Positions 53,864-63,222 are shown, numbered from the stretch's first letter. The stretch is 64,000 nt of DNA from Ferrovum sp. (GCA_019456405.1 WJXM01000021.1:174068-238067); one strand, 5' to 3'. Notes: generated from the sequence alone by a model not told the origin. Made by a program: numbers and translations.

Positions 53864-56283
53864 CAGATCACGATATTGACCAACCGTTGAGGGACCAGAA
53901 TGATCTTGCGCGGGCTACTCCCGTGCAGGAATTTTTCCACGGCGGGATGGCTTAGGGCCATTTTTTCGATTTCTGCAGCGGCCAGGTGGGTGGGAATCAA
54001 AAGTGTACCGCGCAATTTTCCATTGATTTGTAGGACCAGTTCCACGGACTCTCGTTCGAGTGCACGCGGGTCGGGGGTGGGCCAGGGTTCGTCGAGGATG
54101 GATTCACCAAAGCCGAGTCGTTGCCAGAGGGTATCGCTGATATGCGGCGTGATGGGGGCCAGCACGCGCAAAAGGAAGGACAAACCTTCCTGAGCCAGAG
54201 AATCGTTGACCCCGGCAATTTTTTCCAGGGCATTGAGCATTTTCATGGCAGCCGAGGTGACTGTATTGAACTGTTGACGTTCCATGTCGTGGGTTGCCTG
54301 TTGGAGCAGGCGATGGATTTCATGTCGGACATGGGGGGTTTCGAGGGTTTGTCCGGTATGGCCTACTTGCCTGCGGGCCTGGAATTGTGCGGCAAAATTC
54401 CACAAGCGCTTGAGAAATCGATGCGCTCCCTGAACGCCACTATCCGACCATTCCAGGGACTGTTCCGGCGGGCTGGTAAAAATGATGAAGAAGCGTGCCG
54501 TATCGGCCCCAAAGGTGTCGATCAGGGCCTGGGGGTCCACAGTGTTGCCCAGGGACTTGGACATTTTGCTGCCATCCTTGAGGACCATGCCCTGGGTCAG
54601 CAGGCGAGTGAATGGCTCATCTGTCCGAATCAACCCTTCGTCGCGGAGTAGCTTGTTAAAGAAACGGGCATACAACAGATGAAGGATGGCGTGCTCCACG
54701 CCTCCTACATACTGGTCGACGGGCAACCAGTAATCGACTCGTTCATCCAGCATGGCGGACGCATTGGGACAGGCATAGCGGGCATAGTACCAGGAGGATT
54801 CAAAGAACGTATCCAGAGTATCGGTTTCACGCTCTGCGGGGTTCCCGCAGTTCGGGCAGACCGTGGCACGGAAGGAAGCATCCTGTTTGAGTGGGGACCC
54901 TGTGCCGGAAAGGGAAACTTCCTCGGGGAGAACCACCGGGAGTTGGTCTTCCGGGACAGGAACGGTTCCACAGGAGGGGCAGTGAATCAGAGGGATGGGA
55001 CATCCCCAGTAGCGTTGACGTGAGACCCCCCAGTCACGCAGACGAAATTGGGTCTGACGTCGTCCGCTGTTCAGGGCTTCCAGAACCAGAGCCATTTTTG
55101 CGCGGGCATCGGCGGACGTACGTCCATCAAAATCTTCGGAGTGACAGAGAATGCCGTCCTCCGTGAAGGCTACCCCGGAGGGGGCTACTCCTGTGAGGGG
55201 GCGAATCACGATTTTCGAGGGTAGCCCATGGTCGCGCGCGAATTCATAATCGCGCTGATCGTGGGCAGGAACCGCCATGACGGCCCCTTCTCCATAACTC
55301 ATCAGGACGTAATTGGCGACCCAGATGGGGAGAGGGAGTCCGGTCAGGGGATGAATGGCTTGCAACGGGGTAGGGAATCCCTTTTTGTCCTGAGTAGCCA
55401 GGTCGGCTTCGGCCACGCTGCCCTGGCGACATTCCAGAAGGAAATCTGCCAATCGGGGATCTTGTCGAGCACATTCCTGGGCCAGGGGATGTTCGGCCGC
55501 AATAGCCAAATAAGTGACTCCGTAAAGAGTATCGGCACGGGTGGTAAAAACAGTCAGGTCGGTTGCGCGGTCAGCCAACCTGAAACTGAGGGTGACGCCT
55601 TCGGATCGTCCGATCCAGTGACGTTGCATGGTTTTGACCTGTTCCGGCCAGGACTCGAGGTGTTCCAGATCCTGTAGCAACTCCTCGGCATAAGCCGTGA
55701 TGCGCAAGTAGTACATGGGGATATCGCGCTTTTCCACCAATGCGCCCGAGCGCCAGCCACGCCCTTCAATGACCTGTTCATTGGCCAAAACGGTCTGGTC
55801 TACGGGATCCCAGTTGACCGTACCGGTTTTTTGATAGATCAATCCTTTCTTGAACAGTCGGGTAAACAGCCATTGTTCCCAACGGTAATAATTCGGGCGG
55901 CAGGTGGTGATTTCACGTTCCCAGTCGATGGCCAGTCCCAGGGCCTGCAACTGACCTTTCATGGTTTCTATATTTTGGTAAGTCCACTCCGCAGGGGCCA
56001 CACCTTGCTTGAGCGCAGCATTTTCGGCGGGGAGGCCAAAGGCATCCCATCCCATTGGTTGGAGTACGTTGAACCCTTTCATGCGGTGGTAGCGGGCCAA
56101 CACATCCCCCAGCGTATAGTTGCGCACATGCCCCATGTGCAACTTTCCAGAGGGGTAAGGAAACATGGACAGGCAATAATATTTTGGACAGTCCGGCAAC
56201 TCACGGGCACGGTACCGTTGTGTGCGCGTCCATGTCTCCTGGCAGCGACGTTCGAGGGTGTGGGGATCGTAAAAATCTTCCAT
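53863..56283 (-). CDS. leuS: Leucyl-tRNA synthetase, form without the leucine-specific domain
   Basis: Class I synthetase for tRNA-Leu. 806 residues, about 55 shorter than E. coli LeuS (860). The HIGH motif is HMGH at 49-52 in [16 protein letters not shown]. The CP1 editing domain is present ([30 protein letters not shown]), and KMSKS is at 573-577. The usual insertion just before KMSKS is absent: the text runs [17 protein letters not shown], as in Bacillus-type LeuS. The ATG is preceded by a reverse-strand TATAAT. It heads leuS-lptE-holA. The missing domain is a natural variant, not a frameshift, because the frame is continuous. Confidence 0.95.
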   Translation of the reverse strand: MEDFYDPHTLERRCQETWTRTQRYRARELPDCPKYYCLSMFPYPSGKLHMGHVRNYTLGDVLARYHRMKGFNVLQPMGWDAFGLPAENAALKQGVAPAEWTYQNIETMKGQLQALGLAIDWEREITTCRPNYYRWEQWLFTRLFKKGLIYQKTGTVNWDPVDQTVLANEQVIEGRGWRSGALVEKRDIPMYYLRITAYAEELLQDLEHLESWPEQVKTMQRHWIGRSEGVTLSFRLADRATDLTVFTTRADTLYGVTYLAIAAEHPLAQECARQDPRLADFLLECRQGSVAEADLATQDKKGFPTPLQAIHPLTGLPLPIWVANYVLMSYGEGAVMAVPAHDQRDYEFARDHGLPSKIVIRPLTGVAPSGVAFTEDGILCHSEDFDGRTSADARAKMALVLEALNSGRRQTQFRLRDWGVSRQRYWGCPIPLIHCPSCGTVPVPEDQLPVVLPEEVSLSGTGSPLKQDASFRATVCPNCGNPAERETDTLDTFFESSWYYARYACPNASAMLDERVDYWLPVDQYVGGVEHAILHLLYARFFNKLLRDEGLIRTDEPFTRLLTQGMVLKDGSKMSKSLGNTVDPQALIDTFGADTARFFIIFTSPPEQSLEWSDSGVQGAHRFLKRLWNFAAQFQARRQVGHTGQTLETPHVRHEIHRLLQQATHDMERQQFNTVTSAAMKMLNALEKIAGVNDSLAQEGLSFLLRVLAPITPHISDTLWQRLGFGESILDEPWPTPDPRALERESVELVLQINGKLRGTLLIPTHLAAAEIEKMALSHPAVEKFLHGSSPRKIILVPQRLVNIVI

Positions 56284-56309
56284 GGCAGCACAGGTCGGGC
56301 AAAGGGATG

Positions 56310-56315
56310 ATTATA
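56310..56315 (-). promoter_or_regulatory. Perfect -10 element (reverse strand) for leuS
   Basis: Reverse-strand TATAAT lies 26 bases upstream of the leuS ATG. No recognisable -35 hexamer or extended TG is found at normal spacing. Confidence 0.4.
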
Positions 56316-56345
56316 CTCGTGCGCGGGGGATGGAGGGGACTCCCG

Positions 56346-56351
56346 TATAAT
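56346..56351 (+). promoter_or_regulatory. Perfect -10 element for uvrD
   Basis: TATAAT ends 21 bases before the uvrD ATG, the same distance as before purL. The -35 region is G-rich with no consensus. The two -10 elements in this gap point away from each other toward leuS and uvrD. Confidence 0.4.
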
Positions 56352-56372
56352 GCGGGAATCAAGTAGGCGGCG

Positions 56373-58538
56373 ATGGCGATACCCATGGAAAATTTACTGG
56401 AAGGATTGAATCCGCAACAACGGGAAGCCGTGACCTGGAATCAGGGGTCTGCCCTGATTTTGGCGGGTGCCGGGAGTGGAAAGACCCGGGTGCTGACCAC
56501 CCGGATGGCCTGGTTGATGGCGACGGGAAAGAATTGTCCAGAGGAATTGCTGGCCGTCACTTTTACCAACAAGGCAGCGCGCGAGATGATGACACGGTTG
56601 TCGTCCATGGGTAACTGGCCCGTTCGTTCGCTCTGGGTGGGGACGTTTCATGGATTGTGTCACCGTTTTTTGCGTCTGCATGCTCTGGATGCGGGGTTGA
56701 CGCCCCAATTTCAGATCATCGATGGACAGGAGCAGTTGGCGGCGCTCAAACGAGTCATGAAAGCCCTGAATTTTGATGAAGAGCGGGTGAATCCTCGCCA
56801 ACTGCAGAACTTTGTCAATGGCCACAAGGAACAGGGGTTACGTGCGGAGAATGCCGTGGTTTCTCATTCTGCACAGCGACCTTTGCAGGAGGCCTATTTG
56901 GCCTACGAGGCACAGTGCCAACGAGAAGGGACCGTGGACTTTGCCGAGTTGTTGTTGCGTTGTGTGGAATTATGGCAACGCTATCCCGTGCTGCGCGAAC
57001 ATTATCAAGCGCGCTTCAAAACTCTTCTGGTCGATGAGTTTCAAGATACCAATCCGCTCCAGTATCGCTGGTTGCGCCTATTGTGTGGACCGACCAGCAC
57101 AGTATTTGCAGTGGGGGATGATGACCAGTCCATCTACTCCTTTCGCGGAGCGGAAATTGAGAACATGCGCCATTTTGAGCGGGATTACGGGGTGACCCGG
57201 GTCCTGCGCCTGGAGCAGAATTATCGTTCTCTGGGGACCATTCTGGAAGCAGCCAACGCCTTGATTCAACATAATGCAGGGCGCTTCGGCAAGACGCTTT
57301 GGACTGAGGGTGCGCGGGGGGAACTGATTCGGGTCTATGAAGGAGAAACGGATGGAGATGAGGCCCGTTTCATCGCGCATACTGTGACAGAGTTGCGCGA
57401 TCAAGGGGTCCGTTTGTCGGATATGGTCCTGCTGTATCGTTCCAATGCTCAGTCCCGCGCGCTCGAACAGGCCCTGTTTTCTCTCAATTTGCCCTATCGG
57501 GTGCATGGGGGGCTACGTTTCTTCGAGCGCCAGGAAATCCGCCATGCCCTAGCCTATCTGAGACTAGCGGTTTCTGCAGAAGACGATGCGGCTTTTCTAA
57601 GAGTGATCAATTTCCCTCCCCGGGGGATCGGGGCGCGTTCCCTGGAAAATCTTCAAATCGAGGCACAGACTCTCCGTTCCAGTCTATTTCAGGCAACGCG
57701 GGTCAGTTCATTGGCGGGCAAGGCAGGGCAGGGCGTACAACGTTTTTTGCAAGGAGTCGATCAACTGGCGGAATTGATCCATCAGGGGCAGGACTTGCCC
57801 AGAGTAATCCAGGCAGTCTTGGAACTCAGCGGCCTCCTGGAGCATTATCGTCAGGACAAGGAGGGGGCCGACCGGATCGCCAATCTGGAAGAATTGGTGG
57901 CCGCTGCCGTGGCGTTCACCCAGGAAGAAGGTTCGGGAGATGTTCTGTCATTTCTGGCTCATGCCACCCTGGAGACCGGAGAGCACGGAGCCGCGCCGGG
58001 GAGCGAGGCGATCCAGATGATGACGGTGCATGCGGCCAAGGGGCTGGAATTTGAAGTGGTATTCGTGGCAGGACTGGAAGATGGCCTGTTCCCTCATGAA
58101 AATGCCTTGCAGGAAACTCGTGGTCTGGAAGAAGAACGCCGTCTGGCCTACGTCGCCCTTACCCGAGCCCGACGTCAACTGTATCTGACCCACGCCCAGA
58201 GCCGTGTGCTTCATGGACAGATGCGTTATGGCGTGCGGTCCCGCTTCCTTGAAGAAATCCCCGAAACCCTCTGTCATGTTTTGAATCCGCGCGCCAAAAG
58301 ACAAGAACTTTTCTTCGGTGCCCGCGCTCTCAACTCCGTGCGTTCCTCCGAAGTTTCCACAGAATTCGCCAAAACCGGAAAGTTTCACATCGGACAGCGG
58401 GTTCGGCACGACAAATTTGGAGAGGGCGTGGTTTTGGCACGGGAAGGTCAGGGAGACCAGGGACGGGTTCAGGTGAATTTCAGGGATGTCGGAATGAAAT
58501 GGTTGGCGCTGGCTTTTGCCCGCCTGACTTCTCTTTGA
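56373..58538 (+). CDS. uvrD: DNA helicase II, UvrD/Rep family
   Basis: Superfamily 1 3'-5' helicase for nucleotide-excision and mismatch repair. 721 residues. Motif I AGAGSGKTR at 31-39, VTFTNKAAREM (Ia), LVDEFQDTNPLQY (II), VGDDDQSIYSFRGAE (III), LEQNYRS (IV), MTVHAAKGLEFEVVFVAGLE (V) and YVALTRARRQLYLTHA (VI). The C-terminal Tudor-like segment VRHDKFGEGVVLAREG supports UvrD or PcrA rather than Rep. ATG 56373 is chosen because of its distance from the -10; ATG 56385 is an alternative. Confidence 0.94.
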   Translation: MAIPMENLLEGLNPQQREAVTWNQGSALILAGAGSGKTRVLTTRMAWLMATGKNCPEELLAVTFTNKAAREMMTRLSSMGNWPVRSLWVGTFHGLCHRFLRLHALDAGLTPQFQIIDGQEQLAALKRVMKALNFDEERVNPRQLQNFVNGHKEQGLRAENAVVSHSAQRPLQEAYLAYEAQCQREGTVDFAELLLRCVELWQRYPVLREHYQARFKTLLVDEFQDTNPLQYRWLRLLCGPTSTVFAVGDDDQSIYSFRGAEIENMRHFERDYGVTRVLRLEQNYRSLGTILEAANALIQHNAGRFGKTLWTEGARGELIRVYEGETDGDEARFIAHTVTELRDQGVRLSDMVLLYRSNAQSRALEQALFSLNLPYRVHGGLRFFERQEIRHALAYLRLAVSAEDDAAFLRVINFPPRGIGARSLENLQIEAQTLRSSLFQATRVSSLAGKAGQGVQRFLQGVDQLAELIHQGQDLPRVIQAVLELSGLLEHYRQDKEGADRIANLEELVAAAVAFTQEEGSGDVLSFLAHATLETGEHGAAPGSEAIQMMTVHAAKGLEFEVVFVAGLEDGLFPHENALQETRGLEEERRLAYVALTRARRQLYLTHAQSRVLHGQMRYGVRSRFLEEIPETLCHVLNPRAKRQELFFGARALNSVRSSEVSTEFAKTGKFHIGQRVRHDKFGEGVVLAREGQGDQGRVQVNFRDVGMKWLALAFARLTSL

Positions 58539-58641
58539 GCGGCGGATTTGATCGGGTGCTTATTTTCGAGGGTGCATGGTAGAATGGGCCGATCGATTTT
58601 CCGTATTCTTCTCTGGCGAGTGATTTCAAGGAAATGACACC

Positions 58642-59262
58642 ATGAAACGATGGATGACGGGGCTCCTTCTGAGTCTGATGGTTCTTCCTGCCTGGGCACA
58701 ACCGGGCGATCCAGAAAAAGGCAAGGTCATTGCGGCTTCCATCTGCTATGCCTGTCATGGTCTGGATGGAGTCAGTCCGATTCCGACCCAACCCCATTTG
58801 GCGGCACAGATTCCAGACTATGTGGTCAAGCAATTGAATGATATGAAGTCGGTCAATGGGGCGCCTCCCGCTCGGGACAATCCCATCATGGCTGGCATCG
58901 TTTCCATGCTCAGTGCAGAGGATATGCGCAATGTCGCGGCCTGGTATGCAATTCAACCTCCCCATCTGACGCGCGCCGATGATCCGAAACTTGTGGCCAT
59001 CGGACAGAAACTTTGGCGGGGCGGGGATGCAGACCGAGGAGTCCCCGCATGTTCCAGTTGCCACGGTCCCGCGGGCGCGGGAGTTCCTGCACTCTATCCG
59101 CGTCTTTCAGGGCAGTACCAGGAATATACCGAACTACAGTTGCAACATTTCAGGGATGGCACGCGCAGCAATGACCCGGCTGCCGTGATGCGCACCATTG
59201 CACATCGTCTGACCAATGAAGAAGTCAAGGCTCTGTCGGATTACGCTGCTGGCGTGTATTGA
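58642..59262 (+). CDS. Diheme cytochrome c4
   Basis: A 206-residue periplasmic electron carrier. A signal peptide (MKRWMTG... to AWAQ, about 20 residues) precedes two c-type domains with heme sites CYACH (35-39) and CSSCH (137-141). Each has the cytochrome c4 pattern with downstream Met ligands in NPIMAGIV and PAAVMRTIA. AAGGA at 58628-58632 is nine bases from the ATG. A TAGAAT at 58580-58585 may be a -10. In proteobacteria cytochrome c4 usually delivers electrons to terminal oxidases. A membrane-protein gene follows 59 bases later. Confidence 0.9.
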   Translation: MKRWMTGLLLSLMVLPAWAQPGDPEKGKVIAASICYACHGLDGVSPIPTQPHLAAQIPDYVVKQLNDMKSVNGAPPARDNPIMAGIVSMLSAEDMRNVAAWYAIQPPHLTRADDPKLVAIGQKLWRGGDADRGVPACSSCHGPAGAGVPALYPRLSGQYQEYTELQLQHFRDGTRSNDPAAVMRTIAHRLTNEEVKALSDYAAGVY

Positions 59263-59321
59263 TTTTGACTTCGTTTATATTCCATCGACAGGGTTTTTGC
59301 TTGATTTCAAGGAGTTCACGG

Positions 59322-60794
59322 ATGTTGGGTTTGAGGCAGTGGGGCATGTTGGCCCTTTTGGTCTGGGCTGTGGCTACCTTTCTGGTTCTGCACCGAGGGC
59401 CGTACGGGATAGAGGAAGAAGCCGCCAAGGCATTGCTGCTGGATTGGTCGGTGGCCGACCATGTGGCCAATTCCATCGTGACACTGGGAGTGCCGGACTT
59501 TCGCGATCTTCTCTGGCTTCCTCTGGGATTCCTGTGGCCAGGGCAGGTCATGGCCGCCAAGGGAGTGATGATCGCTCTGGCTGCGCTCACGGCATGGGGG
59601 CTGTATCGCTGGCAGTCTCTGGAAGAGCAGGATGAGGCGGCTTTGTTGGCCACGGGATTATGGCTACTGACACCGCTGACCCTGTTGCAAATCGATCACC
59701 TTTCTCCCGGGCTGGGAATACTGGCTGCATTCATGGGAGGATACTGGCTGGATCGTTCCTATCGGCAACGACCCCACGCATTGAGCGGATTGTATTTTGG
59801 GCAATTGGGGCTGTCAGCCTTTGCCGTCAGCCTACACCCGGTGGGGCTGGTCTATCCACTGCTTTTGGCTTGGGAGTGGCATAAAAATCCGGTAAATTCC
59901 TTGCAGAAAAAAACATTTTTCATAGGATTGACGGTTTTTTCGGGGATCTCGATTCTGTTGCGTTGGGGCTGGAGCGGGATAATCTGGTTTCAGAACCCAC
60001 TGCGCGACTGGACTCCCTTGTGGGGTCATTTCCCCGGTTTTGAACCGGAATTCACTGCTGCAGATTGGGGGGCGGGAATTTTGATTCTCATCCTGTTGCT
60101 TTGGGTATGGTGGCAAAAGCGGCAGATGCTCTGGAAGACCTTGTTGGGGCGATGTCTCTGGTGGGGCGTCCTGGTTTCATCCTTCAATGGGGATACCACC
60201 TTTGCTTTGCTGAGCATGATCACGCTACTTTATGCGGGGATTCCTGCGCTGCTCGAATGGGGTGCCAGTAAGATTGGCTTTTTGGCTCAACGGGGCTGGA
60301 TCCTTCTGGGGATTTTCCTGATCTCCACCTTCAGTATGCAGGATGATCGTGCCTGGTTTGAGTTGGGGCAGGTACGCCAATTGACTGAACAGGATCAACT
60401 GATATGGACGCTTACCCAGACCGTGGAACAGTATCGTACCGATGCGGAAACTCGTCATTTGCCGGATCCACGTCTTCGGATCGCGAGCCAATGGCCTGCA
60501 CGAACCATGCTGGCGTGTCGGTGTGATGCCTTGCCTCTCCCCCCCGCCGCCAAGGATCCCGCTGCTCAATTGGTCATGATGAGAGGATTGACCCATCTGA
60601 TCATGGCACCAAAAACTCCGGCCAATCTGGGGTTGACTCAGAACTTGTCCCTGCTGGGGAATGAAGTGGAGACCCTTTCCCTGCAAGCCGGAGGGGTTGT
60701 CTTGCAGATCCGTACGCCCAACTTGGCTCCTGCGGCACCCGCGCCGGTACTCGATGAGCCTCCCCCTCCTGCTCCTGGAGATCCCATTAAATGA
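59322..60794 (+). CDS. Polytopic membrane protein, possibly GT-C glycosyltransferase-like
   Basis: A 490-residue protein. The ATG at 59322 is fixed by AAGGAG at 59309-59314; an upstream TTG frame lacks support. About nine to eleven hydrophobic helices fill residues 1-350, followed by a periplasm-like C-terminal domain of about 140 residues ending in a Pro/Ala-rich tail. An acidic first loop (HRGPYGIEEEAAKALL) and the overall plan recall GT-C transferases of the ArnT/PMT class. No motif decides this and I do not recognise a characterised family. It overlaps the next gene by ATGA and follows cytochrome c4. Confidence 0.6.
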   Translation: MLGLRQWGMLALLVWAVATFLVLHRGPYGIEEEAAKALLLDWSVADHVANSIVTLGVPDFRDLLWLPLGFLWPGQVMAAKGVMIALAALTAWGLYRWQSLEEQDEAALLATGLWLLTPLTLLQIDHLSPGLGILAAFMGGYWLDRSYRQRPHALSGLYFGQLGLSAFAVSLHPVGLVYPLLLAWEWHKNPVNSLQKKTFFIGLTVFSGISILLRWGWSGIIWFQNPLRDWTPLWGHFPGFEPEFTAADWGAGILILILLLWVWWQKRQMLWKTLLGRCLWWGVLVSSFNGDTTFALLSMITLLYAGIPALLEWGASKIGFLAQRGWILLGIFLISTFSMQDDRAWFELGQVRQLTEQDQLIWTLTQTVEQYRTDAETRHLPDPRLRIASQWPARTMLACRCDALPLPPAAKDPAAQLVMMRGLTHLIMAPKTPANLGLTQNLSLLGNEVETLSLQAGGVVLQIRTPNLAPAAPAPVLDEPPPPAPGDPIK

Positions 60795-60991
60795 AAATCA
60801 GCCCTCGTGAAGCCTTGGTTTATGGGGTGGTGACCCTGAGTTCACTATTCCTGACCGCCTATACCGTGCATATGCTGGTGGGCGGTCTGGTCCCGGCAGA
60901 CCGGGAATATCACTACATGGGGATGGCCTGCTCAGGGGTCGCGGTGGTGATTGGATTCATGGCGTGGGATGTGGTGCGCCGCCGCCGCTAG
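60791..60991 (+). CDS. Small two-helix membrane protein of unknown function
   Basis: 66 residues. Two hydrophobic segments (about 9-31 and 41-59) flank a short loop VPADREYHYMG, and the protein ends with a positively charged WDVVRRRR tail, suggesting cytoplasmic N- and C-termini. ATG overlaps the stop of the GT-C-like gene by 4 bases, so it is translated with it. It ends 8 bases from a convergent gene. No family recognised. Confidence 0.6.
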   Translation: MKISPREALVYGVVTLSSLFLTAYTVHMLVGGLVPADREYHYMGMACSGVAVVIGFMAWDVVRRRR

Positions 60992-60999
60992 TCCCGGGG

Positions 61000-61467
61000 T
61001 CAGGGAAGGGGGGCTTTCTTCTTGGCAAAGAAATCCTGAAGGGACTGGTAGTCTCGCTCGAGAGCAAACTGTCCTTTATGAAAAACGAATTGCAAGCGTT
61101 TGCCCGCAGCATCCAGTCCCGTCAGTCCGATAGAGCGACCTGAATACTCACGATATACATGGATATCCTTGAGGAGTTCGATGTGCGTCCCGTTTTTTAG
61201 ATGGACCCGCACGCAGGGAGCCTGAGGATCGGCTTCCAGTCGAACAGGTGCGCTGGGAAGGCACAGCAGGCGTGTCTTCAGAACCCGATTGGCCCCTGCA
61301 AACAAGAAGAAACAGGCCATGAAAAGGAGTAAATAGGAAAGATTCGGGTTTGCCGCGTACCAGGCATTGGCGGCAAAAGCGCCCAGAGCAGAAACCGTGG
61401 GAATATAAAGCAACAGATCCCAGGCCATGCCTCGAGGATCTTTTTTCAATTCAAAGGAGCGCAGCAT
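61000..61467 (-). CDS. Membrane protein of unknown function with a beta-rich C-terminal domain
   Basis: 155 residues. Two membrane helices (about 18-36 and 42-60) form a hairpin, followed by a soluble domain of about 90 residues with alternating beta strands (LEADPQAPCVRVHLKNGTHI; SIGLTGLDAAGKRLQFVF), reminiscent of bacterial PH-like domains. No catalytic motif and no recognised family. It is the last gene of the reverse-strand respiratory group, 45 bases after the thioredoxin-like lipoprotein gene. Confidence 0.6.
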   Translation of the reverse strand: MLRSFELKKDPRGMAWDLLLYIPTVSALGAFAANAWYAANPNLSYLLLFMACFFLFAGANRVLKTRLLCLPSAPVRLEADPQAPCVRVHLKNGTHIELLKDIHVYREYSGRSIGLTGLDAAGKRLQFVFHKGQFALERDYQSLQDFFAKKKAPLP

Positions 61468-61512
61468 AGGGATCTCAGAGGGCTGACAAGGATAAAGGGT
61501 CGGCAGAACGAA

Positions 61513-62031
61513 CTAGGGGAGAAGAGCAGCCTGATGAGGGGGGGGAAGAACGGCGCGAATGGCTGCATCCATTTCCTGGTAAAGCATGGGACCCGCTTCC
61601 TGATAGCGGACGATACCATGCGCGTCGATTACAAAGGTCCAAGGATCGCCCATCACTCGGTAGGTTTTGAATGCTTCTGGGTTTTCATACTGATCCATGT
61701 GCAGAAACAGGACATTCGGCTGGTATTTTTCGAGCATGGCTTTGGTGATTTGCAGTTGCCGATCACAAACGGAACAATGACCGGGGGTAGCGAACTCGAG
61801 CAGAATTGGTTTTCCCGTGGTCAGCGCCTGGTCCAGAGAATATTGGTACATGCGCGGATCAGGTTGGCGATACGTGGTCATGCGACTCAGGTCTCCTCCG
61901 ACATCGGCCAGGGTCTTGGTGGCCAGTCTGGGTGCTTGGGTGCCCAGGGACAGCCCCAGACTTTGCTGCTGACCACACCCCCCCAACGCCATGGCCAGGA
62001 CGATCAGTGAATACCTCAGTTTTGATTTCAT
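61513..62031 (-). CDS. Thioredoxin-fold lipoprotein
   Basis: 172 residues. The N-terminal lipoprotein signal has lipobox ALGGC with C19. The thioredoxin-like domain contains FATPGHCSVCDRQL with the redox pair C86/C89, and a likely cis-Pro in MGDPWTFVID. It is probably anchored to a membrane facing the periplasm. Its position 6 bases after the CcoN-like gene suggests a role in disulfide handling, cytochrome maturation or copper-site assembly for the neighbouring respiratory proteins; that role is inferred. Confidence 0.75.
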   Translation of the reverse strand: MKSKLRYSLIVLAMALGGCGQQQSLGLSLGTQAPRLATKTLADVGGDLSRMTTYRQPDPRMYQYSLDQALTTGKPILLEFATPGHCSVCDRQLQITKAMLEKYQPNVLFLHMDQYENPEAFKTYRVMGDPWTFVIDAHGIVRYQEAGPMLYQEMDAAIRAVLPPPHQAALLP

Positions 62032-62037
62032 GGAACG

Positions 62038-62547
62038 TCAGACCCCCTGCTTTCCAGTCTTGAAGATATTATAGCCCCATATGATGTTGGCAAGCAGAAC
62101 CAACGTGCCAAAAAAACCTACTCCACCCATCAAATGGGTGACGGTCTTTTCTATCTCGGGTCCTGGGTCATAGCCCCCAATGCTGCCCGCAATGGAAAAC
62201 AGGACCACCATGCCCATCAAGCCAATGTTGTGCATCCAAAAATGGATTTTGACCAGTTTGAGACTGTAGATCGGTCGATTGACCAGGCGCGGGACGAAAT
62301 AGTAGATGGCACCGAAAATCGCCATTTCTACCCAGCCGAGCAGATTGATGTGACCGTGGGCCAGCAAGATCAGGTGACCATGAGGCGCCGAATCCACAAA
62401 CATGCGAAAGGCGGGGATTCCCCCCATCAGGGCCCCCCATGAAAAACCAATGATGGCGTAGGTGATACAGGCATACACGAACAGGAGGGTGAATAACGTG
62501 TATTCCGGATCATTGATGCGTTGATCAAACGGGGTGGGGGAAGACAT
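62038..62547 (-). CDS. Short CcoN/NorB-like (heme-copper oxidase subunit I-related) membrane protein
   Basis: 169 residues with about five membrane helices. It resembles only the N-terminal part of cbb3 oxidase or NO-reductase catalytic subunits; the segment HGHLILLAHGHINLLGWVEM, then AIFGAIYYFVPRL, is the best match, with candidate heme-ligand His residues. The helices that would carry the CuB histidines are absent, so it cannot be a complete oxidase. Free-standing proteins of this type are widespread in proteobacteria and uncharacterised as far as I know. It starts 2 bases after the monoheme cytochrome gene. Confidence 0.75.
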   Translation of the reverse strand: MSSPTPFDQRINDPEYTLFTLLFVYACITYAIIGFSWGALMGGIPAFRMFVDSAPHGHLILLAHGHINLLGWVEMAIFGAIYYFVPRLVNRPIYSLKLVKIHFWMHNIGLMGMVVLFSIAGSIGGYDPGPEIEKTVTHLMGGVGFFGTLVLLANIIWGYNIFKTGKQGV

Positions 62548-62549
62548 GC

Positions 62550-63128
62550 TCAGGGTTTCTCCTTCTGATTTTGACCTGCATCCTCGCGCAGGTCGTGATA
62601 TTCGGATTTCCAGGAACTGGGTGCCCAGACCTTGACCATTTCATCCACGAACCCGGAGCGTTCCTGCATGGGCAGGCGGGCATCGGCAGAGCCTTGCGTC
62701 GCTTTCAACTCCGATAAAAATATGGCAATGGAATGAATTTCATTATCCGGCAAGGCAGCTACGTATGCGGCTTGCTTGTTCAGACCGTGGTCGACAGTTT
62801 TGGTTTCATAGGTGGACTCAGGCTTTTTCAGGAATGATTCGATGTAATCCAGAGTATGCCGAGAGCCGATGCCGTCCAGTACCACGCCGTGGTTGGTTCC
62901 ATTACGCAGGGCACGATGACAATCGGTGCATCCTTTTTCACGAAACAACTGGGATCCTGCTTTGCCTTCCGGCGTGAAATCAAACTGGGTGGTATTGGGG
63001 TACATGGGGTGATTGAGGTGGGATCGATAAATTTCCAGCATCACGAAACTGGACACGGCAAAAACAACCAGGAGTGCAAAGATGCCGAATAAAATCTTTT
63101 CGCCCAGTTTCAAAGAGTTGAATCTCAT
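62550..63128 (-). CDS. Membrane-anchored monoheme cytochrome c
   Basis: 192 residues. An uncleaved N-terminal helix (about 10-34, KILFGIFALLVVFAVSSFVM) anchors a periplasmic c domain with heme site CTDCH (C67, C70, H71). Size, anchor and the GSQLFREKGCTDCHRAL context recall NorC or CcoO-type subunits. Together with the CcoN-like gene it looks like a two-subunit assembly. A terminator lies upstream, between it and the diheme cytochrome gene. Confidence 0.8.
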   Translation of the reverse strand: MRFNSLKLGEKILFGIFALLVVFAVSSFVMLEIYRSHLNHPMYPNTTQFDFTPEGKAGSQLFREKGCTDCHRALRNGTNHGVVLDGIGSRHTLDYIESFLKKPESTYETKTVDHGLNKQAAYVAALPDNEIHSIAIFLSELKATQGSADARLPMQERSGFVDEMVKVWAPSSWKSEYHDLREDAGQNQKEKP

Positions 63129-63156
63129 CAGTCAGTATCCTGTCAGGTAAAATAGA

Positions 63157-63183
63157 AAACCCGCGCGCAAAGCACGCGGGTTT
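63157..63183 (-). terminator. Rho-independent terminator of the diheme cytochrome gene
   Basis: AAACCCGCG (63157-63165) and CGCGGGTTT (63175-63183) form a perfect 9-bp stem with a 9-base loop. On the reverse strand it is followed by a T-rich stretch (TTTTCTATTTTA). It sits 39 bases after the diheme cytochrome stop. Confidence 0.85.
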
Positions 63184-63222
63184 CGATCACACTTCCCTGA
63201 TGCGCTGACTTGAAGCCAACGA

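Noticed and set aside
62038..62547. Pseudogene fragment of a full ccoN
   Set aside because: The frame is intact with its own start and stop and tight spacing to neighbours; short free-standing proteins of this type are known.
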